From the NCBI GenBank assembly GCA_023254245.1, contig JALQYE010000012.1:1-40795 (forward strand): a stretch of DNA of 40,795 nt, given 5' to 3'. Below, in pieces: positions 33,759 through 40,795 of the stretch. The position numbers were made by a program, and so were the translations under genes. Under the pieces are notes generated by a model. That model searched no databases. It was not told where the DNA came from and saw only the letters and a program-made list of their open reading frames with translations. This DNA comes from Emticicia sp. GTDB taxonomy: Bacteria > Bacteroidota > Bacteroidia > Cytophagales > Spirosomataceae. Positions within the stretch are counted from its first letter, which is position 1, and every line of letters begins with the position of its first letter.

Positions 33759-35132
33759 ATGAAAAATTTGATAATAATGGCACTTTTAGTGTCATCAGGA
33801 ACCGCTTTTGCTCAAAATCAAGCAGTGAAACAAGATACGTTCTCTTTGAGGCGTCTTTTTAGTAATGGTAAAATTAAGGGGTCGGTAAGGCAATTTTCAA
33901 TGTTCACTGATAATCATTCAGGGCTTTCTGATTACTATGCTTTAGCTATTGGGGCTGGCTTGAATTATGAAACCAAGCGTTGGAAAAATATGCAATTTAG
34001 CTTTGGGGGCTTTTTCGTACATGATTTAGCCTCAAGCAATTTCTCAAAAGCCGACCCTACCACTAAAACCATTAGCCGATACGATATTGGGCTTTTTGAT
34101 ATTTTAGAACTCAACAATCAGCTCATTAGTCGAGTTGAGAACCTTAACATCAAGTATTTCTATAAAAAATCTACTTTGATAGTTGGCAAACAGGTATTAA
34201 AAACGCCTTTGGTGAATCCGCAAGATGGCCGAATGACTTCTTCAATGATGGAAGGAGTTTATGCTCATTTCAATCAACTAAAAAACCTGCACCTCGAAGG
34301 GGGATGGTTATACAGAAGTAGTCCACGCTCTACTGTAAAATGGTTTAGCGTGGCAAACTCGATTGGCACTTATCCGATGGGCATAAACACCAACGGCACA
34401 AAAGGGAATTATTTAGATAATATTTCGAGCAAAGGCCTATTCATTTTAGGTGGAAATTATGATTTTAACGAATCCTCTAAATTATCAGCATGGAATTATT
34501 TCATCGAAAATGTAAGTAATACTTCGATGATACAATGGAATCAAGATTTTGACCTAAAAACGCATAAAATTAAGTATGGTTTGCAGTTTTTCAGTCAAAA
34601 TGCTATCGAAGACGGAGGAAACTCAGACCCAACCAAAACCTACATGGCGGCCAATAGCAAAGCTATAGTTTTGGGGGCCATGCTTGGTTTGACTAAAAAA
34701 CAAAACTCGTGGACACTCAATTATACTCGAATCACGAAAGATGGTCGTTTTCAGTTTCCGAGAGAGTGGGGACGTGACCCATTTTTTACATTTTTACCCC
34801 GCGAACGCAACGAAGGCTTGGGTGGAGTCCATGCAGTAAGTGGCACTTTTAGCCGAAATATTACTTCTAAAAATCTACTCTTTGATGTTGGCTTAGGAAA
34901 ATATATTTTGCCAGGTGTGAAAGATTTTCGATTAAATAAATACGGAATGCCCTCTTATACACAATTAAATGCTGGCCTAAAATACATACCTAAAGGCATT
35001 ATGGAAGGCATTGATATTCAGCTACTTGCCATAAGAAAATGGAATAATGGGCAACTATACAATGATGAAAAATTCCGCATCAATAAAGTAGATATGACGA
35101 ATTATAATGTAGTTTTAAACTATAATTTCTGA
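33759..35132 (+). CDS. Outer-membrane porin (OprD-like beta-barrel)
   Basis: This 457-residue protein has a signal peptide (MKNLIIMALLVSSGTAFAQ), alternating-polarity strands throughout and a terminal Phe (VVLNYNF), as expected for an outer-membrane barrel. The start GKIKGSVRQFSMFTDN and the stretch VGKQVLKTPLVNPQDGRMT resemble the OprD/substrate-specific porin family. It lies 37 nt after the DsrE gene and 6 nt before the AraC gene, so it belongs to the same transcript. It may admit thiosulfate or another sulfur anion; the family assignment is moderate and the substrate is inferred. Confidence 0.75.
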   Translation: MKNLIIMALLVSSGTAFAQNQAVKQDTFSLRRLFSNGKIKGSVRQFSMFTDNHSGLSDYYALAIGAGLNYETKRWKNMQFSFGGFFVHDLASSNFSKADPTTKTISRYDIGLFDILELNNQLISRVENLNIKYFYKKSTLIVGKQVLKTPLVNPQDGRMTSSMMEGVYAHFNQLKNLHLEGGWLYRSSPRSTVKWFSVANSIGTYPMGINTNGTKGNYLDNISSKGLFILGGNYDFNESSKLSAWNYFIENVSNTSMIQWNQDFDLKTHKIKYGLQFFSQNAIEDGGNSDPTKTYMAANSKAIVLGAMLGLTKKQNSWTLNYTRITKDGRFQFPREWGRDPFFTFLPRERNEGLGGVHAVSGTFSRNITSKNLLFDVGLGKYILPGVKDFRLNKYGMPSYTQLNAGLKYIPKGIMEGIDIQLLAIRKWNNGQLYNDEKFRINKVDMTNYNVVLNYNF

Positions 35133-35138
35133 AAGTTT

Positions 35139-36020
35139 ATGCAAAAGTCGATTCCAATCATAACTATAGAGCAGCTTAATTCGTGCGATAAAAATATCTT
35201 GATGAAACTTGATATTCGTCGATTAGAAGACCACATGAAAACGCTTTCATCGGCCGATTTTCCGCACCGACACGATTTCTATAATCTGATTTATATCAAA
35301 CAAGGAAGCGGCACACACGATATTGATTTTAAGCGATTTATTGTTGAGCCAAAGCAACTCTTCTTCATGAACGATGGGCAAGTGCATGAGTGGGATTTAA
35401 GTGCTGATACTGTTGGTTACACACTTTTTTTCAAGAAAGAATTTTATGAGGTCATCGAAAAAGGGCTTTCGTTACAGGCATTGCCGTTTTTCAATAATAA
35501 CCACAATGATGCCCCATTAGTAGTGTTTTCGGACGAAGATGGGCAGCGAATTGAAAATCTTTTTGAGGAAATCATTATTGAGTTTAAAGCCAATCAACCT
35601 CACCGAGACACGCTCATTAAATCTATACTGAAAATGATTCTGATTCACTCAATTAGAATTTACGAGCCATTTTACAAAGGCGATAGCACAGAGCTAAATG
35701 TCTCAAAAATCAGAACCTTCGAAATGCTCATCGAAAAGCATTTTAAGGAATATAAATCCGTTAAAGATTTTGCTGATAAACTAAATATTACGGCCAATTA
35801 TCTGAATGCCATTTGCACAAAAACAGTCGGACGCACAGCGGGTGAGCTTATCCGAGATAGAATTGTGCTGGAAGCCAAACGCTTATTGCTTCACTCATCT
35901 ATTTCGGTCTGCGAAATGGCCTATCATTTAGGCTATGACGACTGCTCGTATTTTATCAGAGTTTTTAAAAAAGAAGTGGGTTCTACTCCCGAGCAATTTC
36001 GTTTAATCAATCGTTCCTAA
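35139..36020 (+). CDS. AraC-family transcriptional regulator
   Basis: This 293-residue regulator has an N-terminal cupin sensing domain (about 35-110, with FPHRHDFYNLIYIKQGSG and FMNDGQVHEWDL). The C-terminal double helix-turn-helix is at about 192-290, with DFADKLNITANYLNAICTKT and AYHLGYDDCSYFIRVFKKE. AraC proteins of this kind usually activate nearby genes on binding a small ligand. It is inside the SoxB-like operon, 6 nt after the porin gene, so it may control its own transcript. Two layers of control over the island, ArsR and AraC, would follow. Confidence 0.92.
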   Translation: MQKSIPIITIEQLNSCDKNILMKLDIRRLEDHMKTLSSADFPHRHDFYNLIYIKQGSGTHDIDFKRFIVEPKQLFFMNDGQVHEWDLSADTVGYTLFFKKEFYEVIEKGLSLQALPFFNNNHNDAPLVVFSDEDGQRIENLFEEIIIEFKANQPHRDTLIKSILKMILIHSIRIYEPFYKGDSTELNVSKIRTFEMLIEKHFKEYKSVKDFADKLNITANYLNAICTKTVGRTAGELIRDRIVLEAKRLLLHSSISVCEMAYHLGYDDCSYFIRVFKKEVGSTPEQFRLINRS

Positions 36021-36026
36021 ATAACT

Positions 36027-36242
36027 ATGAAAACAACACTTAATAATTGGAAATTGTGGCTCATTATAAGTCTAACGCTCGGCTTAGCACCTTTCGTTCC
36101 AGAACCTCATATCGTTGGAAAACTCCGTTGGCTCATGGGTGGTGCAGTAGGTATGCAACCCATCGACTGGTTCGATTTATTACAACACGGATTTCCATTT
36201 ATATTACTTTTTAGGGCATTAATAATCAAATTTCGCAAATAG
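36027..36242 (+). CDS. Small membrane protein at the end of the SoxB-like operon
   Basis: This 71-residue protein has two hydrophobic segments (about 8-23 and 50-66) around the polar loop PFVPEPHIVGKLRWLMGG. Proteins with this APFxPEPH loop are widespread and are sometimes labelled RND transporter, although too small for that; I do not know their function. It begins 6 nt after the AraC gene and is the last gene of the run. Confidence 0.75.
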   Translation: MKTTLNNWKLWLIISLTLGLAPFVPEPHIVGKLRWLMGGAVGMQPIDWFDLLQHGFPFILLFRALIIKFRK

Positions 36243-36380
36243 CACTTTTTACGTATTGGGTATAAAGAAAAATAAGTAAATAATACTACAAAAGTGCGAG
36301 AATAGCCTATAAAAAAGTAAATATTTCGACCGAAATTTGTACTATCAATTAATCATAAAAGTAAATAATAGTATAAATAT

Positions 36381-36767
36381 ATGTTTGGCAAAGGTTCAAG
36401 ATTATATAGCATTTTTGCGATGAAATGTCCAAGATGCCACGAGGGTGACGTTTTTGAAACACATAACCCTTACAAAAAAATGACTGCTATCAAAGAAACT
36501 TGCTCACACTGCGGCCTACGTTATGAAAAAGAAATGGGGTTCTTCTATGGGGCGATGTATGTGAGTTATATGCTCAATATTGCCTTATTTGTTACTTCGG
36601 TTGTTGCATATTTCATTTTACTCGACCAATACATTAGCGGGACTTTACTCATGGTTATTTATGTTTCGCTGACTGTTGTCTTAATGCCTGTGTATTATCG
36701 GCTTTCACGCACTATTTGGCTTAATTTTTTTAACAGCTACGCTCCCGAAAAGCGTGGTACAAAATAA
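36381..36767 (+). CDS. DUF983 membrane protein with zinc-ribbon motif
   Basis: This 128-residue protein belongs to the DUF983 family. The N-terminal part has two CxxC pairs (MKCPRCHEGDVF and CSHCGLRYEKE), a zinc-ribbon arrangement. The region GFFYGAMYVSY and two membrane helices follow (about 59-80 and 85-107). The start MFGKGSRLYSIF matches the form seen in other Bacteroidota members. The function of the family is unknown. It is separated from the preceding operon by 138 nt and followed by a terminator, so it is probably monocistronic. Confidence 0.88.
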   Translation: MFGKGSRLYSIFAMKCPRCHEGDVFETHNPYKKMTAIKETCSHCGLRYEKEMGFFYGAMYVSYMLNIALFVTSVVAYFILLDQYISGTLLMVIYVSLTVVLMPVYYRLSRTIWLNFFNSYAPEKRGTK

Positions 36768-36776
36768 AAAATAACT

Positions 36777-36808
36777 AACGCATAAGTTTCTCAGTGTATG
36801 CGTTTTTT
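36777..36808 (+). terminator. Terminator after the DUF983 gene
   Basis: The arms AACGCATA (36777-36784) and TATGCGTT (36797-36804) pair perfectly around a 12-nt loop and run into six T (36803-36808). It begins 9 nt after the stop codon. The remaining gap to 37008 shows nothing I can name. Confidence 0.78.
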
Positions 36809-37008
36809 GTCTTTATCCTGCTAAATCCTCATCTTTCCTTCTCACTTTTTACTACATTTATGGCACAAATCATCGAACATGATTTTGCTCATTTTTCTAC
36901 GCTCAATTAATCTCGAATTTTGACTCAGTAATTCAATTCAAATACTTGAATCTCAGATGAAAAATCGTTGCTCTAATCGCTGCCCTTAAATGATTTGCTT
37001 TCTTTATC

Positions 37009-37030
37009 TACATGAAAATAGTATCATTTA
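37009..37030. promoter_or_regulatory. Candidate ArsR operator, site 3 (degenerate)
   Basis: TACATG-N10-CATTTA keeps the arm spacing of sites 1 and 2 and matches each at 17 of 22 positions. It ends 24 nt before the ATG of the second persulfide dioxygenase, where the promoter should be. This would tie a distant gene to the same regulator. Confidence 0.45.
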
Positions 37031-37054
37031 ATCATCCGAAAAAATATTTAAACA

Positions 37055-38470
37055 ATGAAAATCGAACAAATTTATACGGGTTGTTTAGCACATGCTGCTT
37101 ATTATCTTGAAAACAACGGTGAAGCTGCCATTTTCGATCCCCTTCGTGAGGTTCAACCATACATTAATAGAGCTGAAAAGAACAATGCAAAAATCAAATA
37201 TGTTTTTGAAACGCACTTTCATGCAGATTTTGTGAGTGGGCACCTCGATTTAGCTCAAAAAACTGGGGCAAAAATTGTCTACGGACCAACTGCCAAACCA
37301 GCTTTTGAAGCCATCATTGCCGAAGATAATCAGATTTTTAAGATAGGTGCGTGCAAGGTAAAGGCAATTCACACGCCAGGACATACGATGGAAAGTACCA
37401 CTTATTTACTCATTGATGAAAACGGACAAGAGCATGGCTTGATTACTGGCGATACGCTTTTCATCGGCGATGTTGGTCGACCAGATTTGGCCCAACACGT
37501 CATTGCTGATTTGACACAAGAGAAGCTCGCTGGACATCTTTTTGACTCGCTTCGTAATAAGATTATGCCACTTTCCGATGATTTAATCGTTTATCCAAAC
37601 CATGGTGCAGGTAGTGCCTGCGGAAAGAATATGAGCAAAGAAACAACCGATACACTCGGGAATCAGAAGTTGTTTAACTATGCTCTCAGAGCCGATATGA
37701 CTAAAGAAGAGTTCATCAAGGAAGTTTTAACTGGCCTAACAACTCCCCCAGCCTATTTCCCTAAAAATGTACTGATGAATATCAAAGGCTATGAAAGCAT
37801 TGATACCGTTTTGGATAGAGGAGAAAAAGCACTCTCGGTAAATGATTTTGAAGTAGTAGCTAACGAAACCGAAGCATTGATTTTAGATAGCCGCCAAACG
37901 GATGATTTTGCCGCAGGTTTTATTCCGAATAGCATAAACATTGGACTGGATAGTAATTTTGCGATGTGGGTCGGAGAATTAATCCCTGATATTAAACAAG
38001 AAATTCTACTCATAACTGATGAAGGAAAAGAAGAAGAAACTATCACTCGTTTGGCTCGTGTGGGCTACGACTACGCCATCGGATTTTTGAAAGGCGGGTT
38101 TGAGACTTGGAAATCGGCAGGAAAGGAGATTGAAACTATTGATAGAATTTCGGTTGATGAGTTTGTGGAGAGATACAAAACCGAACATCCACTCGTAATT
38201 GATGTACGAAAGAAAAGCGAGTACGACTCCGAACACATCATTGATGCCATTAATATTCCGCTAAATGCTATCAATGACCATTTGGCAGAGATACCCAAAA
38301 ATGCACCATTTATTTTACACTGTGCGGGTGGCTACCGAAGCATGATTGCGGCTTCGATTCTTAAACAACGTGGATGGGATAATTTTGTCGATGTTAGGGG
38401 TGGATTTGCTGCTATCTCAAAAACCGAAGTTCCTAAAACAGCTTACGTTTGTCCAAGCACACTTTTGTAG
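37055..38470 (+). CDS. CstB-like persulfide dioxygenase-rhodanese fusion (copy 2)
   Basis: This 471-residue paralogue of the protein at 27770-29182 has the same three domains. The dioxygenase part has FETHFHADFVSGH (His54, His56, Asp58, His63) and GDTLFIGDVGRPDL. The first rhodanese-like domain lacks the catalytic Cys (ILLITDEGK at that point). The last domain has HCAGGYRS (Cys423). The two copies align end to end without large gaps but differ at many positions, so this is not a recent duplication. It stands alone between two terminators with a candidate ArsR site just upstream. It may serve a different substrate or a different expression range (inference). Confidence 0.93.
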   Translation: MKIEQIYTGCLAHAAYYLENNGEAAIFDPLREVQPYINRAEKNNAKIKYVFETHFHADFVSGHLDLAQKTGAKIVYGPTAKPAFEAIIAEDNQIFKIGACKVKAIHTPGHTMESTTYLLIDENGQEHGLITGDTLFIGDVGRPDLAQHVIADLTQEKLAGHLFDSLRNKIMPLSDDLIVYPNHGAGSACGKNMSKETTDTLGNQKLFNYALRADMTKEEFIKEVLTGLTTPPAYFPKNVLMNIKGYESIDTVLDRGEKALSVNDFEVVANETEALILDSRQTDDFAAGFIPNSINIGLDSNFAMWVGELIPDIKQEILLITDEGKEEETITRLARVGYDYAIGFLKGGFETWKSAGKEIETIDRISVDEFVERYKTEHPLVIDVRKKSEYDSEHIIDAINIPLNAINDHLAEIPKNAPFILHCAGGYRSMIAASILKQRGWDNFVDVRGGFAAISKTEVPKTAYVCPSTLL

Positions 38471-38498
38471 TTGATAAATAAATAGTTAATAAGACATG

Positions 38499-38526
38499 GC
38501 TCGCACTATCTGTGCGGGCTATTCTT
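38499..38526 (+). terminator. Terminator after the second persulfide dioxygenase
   Basis: GCTCGCAC (38499-38506) pairs with GTGCGGGC (38512-38519), including one G-U pair, around the loop TATCT. A T-rich tail (TATTCTTTTTT) follows. It lies 28 nt after the stop codon. Confidence 0.85.
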
Positions 38527-38573
38527 TTTTATTCGTTTTTCTATTACTTACCAAAACTAAGCAACATCGCTTA

Positions 38574-38604
38574 TTGCCGATTGCCTACTTAATTTGTAAC
38601 TTTA
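38574..38604 (+). promoter_or_regulatory. Probable promoter of the pse operon
   Basis: TTG (38574-38576) is followed after 20 nt by TAACTTTA (38597-38604), one base from TAnnTTTG. It lies 27 nt before the pseB ATG and just after a terminator, which fits the start of a new operon. Confidence 0.45.
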
Positions 38605-38631
38605 CGCCCAAAATAACAAAACATTATACAA

Positions 38632-39651
38632 ATGCTTGATTTAAACGGCAAAGCAATTCTGATTACGGGTGGAACGGGTTCGTTCGGCAAGAAATTAGTA
38701 GAAACTATTTTCAATCGTTTCCCTGAGGTTCGTCGAGTAGTGATTTACTCTCGAGACGAATTGAAACAATTTGAGATGCAACAAACTTATCCTCAAAGTA
38801 AATACCCAAACATACGTTTTTTCATTGGTGATGTACGTGACGGCGAACGTCTGAAACGTGCTTGTGAAGGTATCGACTACATCATTCATGCTGCGGCTTT
38901 AAAGCAAGTTCCTGCGGCCGAATACAACCCAATGGAGTGTATCAAAACTAATGTTTTTGGTGCAGAAAATGTAATTAATGCCGCATTAGCCAACAATATC
39001 CAGAAAGTTGTAGCACTTTCCACCGATAAAGCCGCCGCTCCGATAAACCTTTATGGAGCAACCAAATTGTGTTCGGATAAACTTTTTGTGGCAGCCAACA
39101 ATATGAGAGGAAGTCGTCAGATTACTTTTTCGGTGGTAAGATACGGTAATGTGATTGGTTCGCGTGGTTCGGTGATGCCATTTTTCTTAGAAAAAGCGAA
39201 AACTGGCGTATTGCCAATCACTGACGAACGCATGACTCGATTCAATATTTCGTTGGAAGATGGCGTAGAAATGGTACTTTATGCCCTTGAAAATGCGTGG
39301 GGTGGAGAAATTTACGTACCGAAAATTCCTTCATATAGAATTACAGATGTAGCTGAGGCAATCGGGCCAAACTGCGAGCACCCGAAAGTGGGCATTCGTC
39401 CAGGTGAAAAACTACACGAAGAAATGATTACTGAAACTGACTCGTTGAGCACCATCGAGACAAAAAAATACTACGTAATCATGCCGTTTTCGCCTATCTG
39501 GAATACTGAAGAATATTTAAAGCATTTCGGAGCATCGTTTGTAGAAGAAGGTTTCAAATACAATTCGGGCACAAATGACGAATGGCTAACGGTTGAGCAA
39601 ATTCGTGAAGAGATAAAAACGCACATTGACGCTGATTTTCAGCCAAGATAA
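38632..39651 (+). CDS. pseB: UDP-N-acetylglucosamine 4,6-dehydratase (inverting), PseB
   Basis: PseB catalyses the first step of pseudaminic acid synthesis: UDP-GlcNAc to the 4-keto-6-deoxy-L-arabino sugar by dehydration and C5 inversion. The 339-residue protein is a short-chain dehydrogenase/reductase. The NADP-binding motif is ITGGTGSFGKK (from residue 11). RDELKQFEM and the active-site segment STDKAAAPINLYGATK follow, with the Asp-Lys pair and the Tyr-x-x-x-Lys. RYGNVIGSRGSV is also typical of the PseB/FlaA1 group. The next gene starts 7 nt after its stop and encodes the aminotransferase of the next step, which confirms the pathway. Confidence 0.93.
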   Translation: MLDLNGKAILITGGTGSFGKKLVETIFNRFPEVRRVVIYSRDELKQFEMQQTYPQSKYPNIRFFIGDVRDGERLKRACEGIDYIIHAAALKQVPAAEYNPMECIKTNVFGAENVINAALANNIQKVVALSTDKAAAPINLYGATKLCSDKLFVAANNMRGSRQITFSVVRYGNVIGSRGSVMPFFLEKAKTGVLPITDERMTRFNISLEDGVEMVLYALENAWGGEIYVPKIPSYRITDVAEAIGPNCEHPKVGIRPGEKLHEEMITETDSLSTIETKKYYVIMPFSPIWNTEEYLKHFGASFVEEGFKYNSGTNDEWLTVEQIREEIKTHIDADFQPR

Positions 39652-39658
39652 TAAAAAA

Positions 39659-40795
39659 ATGATTCCATACGGAAAACAACATATTACAGACGAAGATATT
39701 GCGGCGGTTATTGAAACGTTGAAGTCTCCATTTTTGACTTCTGGGCCAAAAGTTGCCGAATTTGAGGCTGCATTTGCCAAATACATCGGTTGTAAATATG
39801 CCGTTGCGGTGGCTAATGGCACAGCGGCATTGCATATTTCTTGTATGGCTTTGGGCGTTAATTCAGCTTCAAAAGTCATTACTACACCTATTACTTTTTC
39901 AGCCTCAGCCAACTGTGTGCGTTATTGTGGCGGAGAAGTGGTGTTTGCCGATATCAATCCAGAGACGGTTTTATTAGATATTGAAAAAGTACGAAATATA
40001 CTCGAACAACACCCAAAAGGTACTTTTGAAGGCATCATTCCTGTTGACTTTGCGGGCTACCCTGTTGATTTAGAAGCATTTCGAAAACTGGCAGATGAAT
40101 ATGGTTTATGGATTTTGGAAGATGCTTGCCATGCTCCAGGTGGCAGTTTTAATGATAATTCAGGAAAAAATCACCGCTGCGGAGATAGTTCATTGGCTGA
40201 TTTAGCTATTTTTTCATTTCATCCCGTGAAGCACATTGCTACTGGTGAAGGAGGAATGGTAACAACCAATGACGAAGAACTCTACAAAAAACTTAAGCAA
40301 TACCGTTCGCACGGTATGGTTTATCAGGGTGACCCTGCTTTGATTGAAAACCACGGAGGCTGGTACATGGAATTGCAGGAACTGGGATATAATTACCGTA
40401 TGCCTGATGTGCTTTGCAATTTGGGTATTTCGCAGCTAAAACGTGCCAATGAAGGTCTCGAAAAGCGTCAGGCAATTGCTAAACGCTACGATGAAGCATT
40501 TGCTGGCACAAAAGTAAAAACTATCATTCCGCCTGCTAATGTAAGTCATGCGTATCACTTATATGTGATTCAAATTGAAGACCGCAAAGGCCTGTATGAT
40601 TATTTACGCACGAAGCAGATTTTTGCTCAAGTACACTATATTCCTGTGCATTTAATGCCCTATTACAAAGGTTTAGGCAGTAAAGTTGGAGATTTTCCGA
40701 ATGCTGAAAAGTATTATGAGCATTGTTTGAGTATTCCGATGTACCCGACGCTTACAGCCGAAGAACAAGACTTTGTAATTACAGAAATTTTGAAT
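39659..40795 (+). CDS. pseC: UDP-4-amino-4,6-dideoxy-N-acetyl-beta-L-altrosamine transaminase (PseC), 3' end beyond the window
   Basis: PseC adds the 4-amino group to the PseB product, using PLP and glutamate. The frame from ATG 39659-39661 is open to the window edge, giving 379 residues and nearly the whole protein. It is a DegT/DnrJ/EryC1 aminotransferase: MIPYGKQHITDEDI at the start, VANGTAALHI for phosphate binding, EDACHAPGG (Asp for the PLP nitrogen), and the Schiff-base Lys191 in FSFHPVKHIATGEGG. GYNYRMPDVLCNLG and the late HYIPVHLMPYY are as in PseC. Further pse genes are expected to the right. Confidence 0.92.
   Translation, partial: MIPYGKQHITDEDIAAVIETLKSPFLTSGPKVAEFEAAFAKYIGCKYAVAVANGTAALHISCMALGVNSASKVITTPITFSASANCVRYCGGEVVFADINPETVLLDIEKVRNILEQHPKGTFEGIIPVDFAGYPVDLEAFRKLADEYGLWILEDACHAPGGSFNDNSGKNHRCGDSSLADLAIFSFHPVKHIATGEGGMVTTNDEELYKKLKQYRSHGMVYQGDPALIENHGGWYMELQELGYNYRMPDVLCNLGISQLKRANEGLEKRQAIAKRYDEAFAGTKVKTIIPPANVSHAYHLYVIQIEDRKGLYDYLRTKQIFAQVHYIPVHLMPYYKGLGSKVGDFPNAEKYYEHCLSIPMYPTLTAEEQDFVITEILN

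Noticed and set aside
1-40795. CRISPR arrays, tRNA or rRNA genes, insertion sequences, phage genes
   Set aside because: No regularly spaced repeats, no cloverleaf or rRNA-like stretches, no transposase or integrase, and no long inverted terminal repeats were seen.

Overview
This is an AT-rich stretch of a Bacteroidota chromosome. The evidence is two large proteins with type IX secretion C-terminal sorting domains, an exbB-exbD-exbD-tonB cluster with two ExbDs, a short-type adenylate kinase, a DUF983 protein, and several promoters of the Bacteroidota form (TTG, 17-21 nt, TAnnTTTG). A Cytophagales member close to Emticicia or Leadbetterella is my best guess, but that is inference from general resemblance. 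There are no rRNA, tRNA, CRISPR or insertion-sequence features.

Positions 1-16426 are all on the minus strand. Read in transcription order they are: an M28 aminopeptidase; the TonB energising cluster exbB-exbD-exbD-tonB plus a 72-aa membrane protein, closed by a strong terminator; a PstS-like substrate-binding lipoprotein with its own promoter; a periplasmic TPR protein split by a one-base frameshift; adk and obg; two tandem secreted SGNH/sialate-O-acetylesterase-like proteins with Ig-like repeats; and the 5' part of nuoA, which runs off the left edge.

Positions 16532-25346 hold recQ, a convergent ABC exporter, and a probable C4-dicarboxylate module (AEC permease, SDF-family symporter, MaeB malic enzyme) that ends in a perfect 15-bp-stem terminator.

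Positions 25347-38526 are the most interesting part, an inorganic-sulfur island. A cysteine-rich ArsR regulator is followed by a TauE/SafE exporter, a SAM methyltransferase and a CstB-like persulfide dioxygenase-rhodanese. Next comes a two-gene YeeE/YedE transporter. After a terminator, a six-gene run encodes a Tat-exported SoxB-like metallohydrolase, a membrane-anchored TsdA-like dihaem cytochrome, a periplasmic single-cysteine DsrE protein, an outer-membrane porin, an AraC regulator and a small membrane protein. A DUF983 protein and a second CstB-like gene complete the island. No SoxYZ carrier is present in the window. I found one 22-bp inverted repeat, TATATG-N10-CATATA, at the arsR promoter, before the TauE gene and (degenerate) before the distant second dioxygenase. 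It is a candidate operator joining the island into a sulfide/persulfide regulon.

Positions 38632-40795 begin a pseudaminic acid (surface glycan) operon with pseB and a 3'-truncated pseC.
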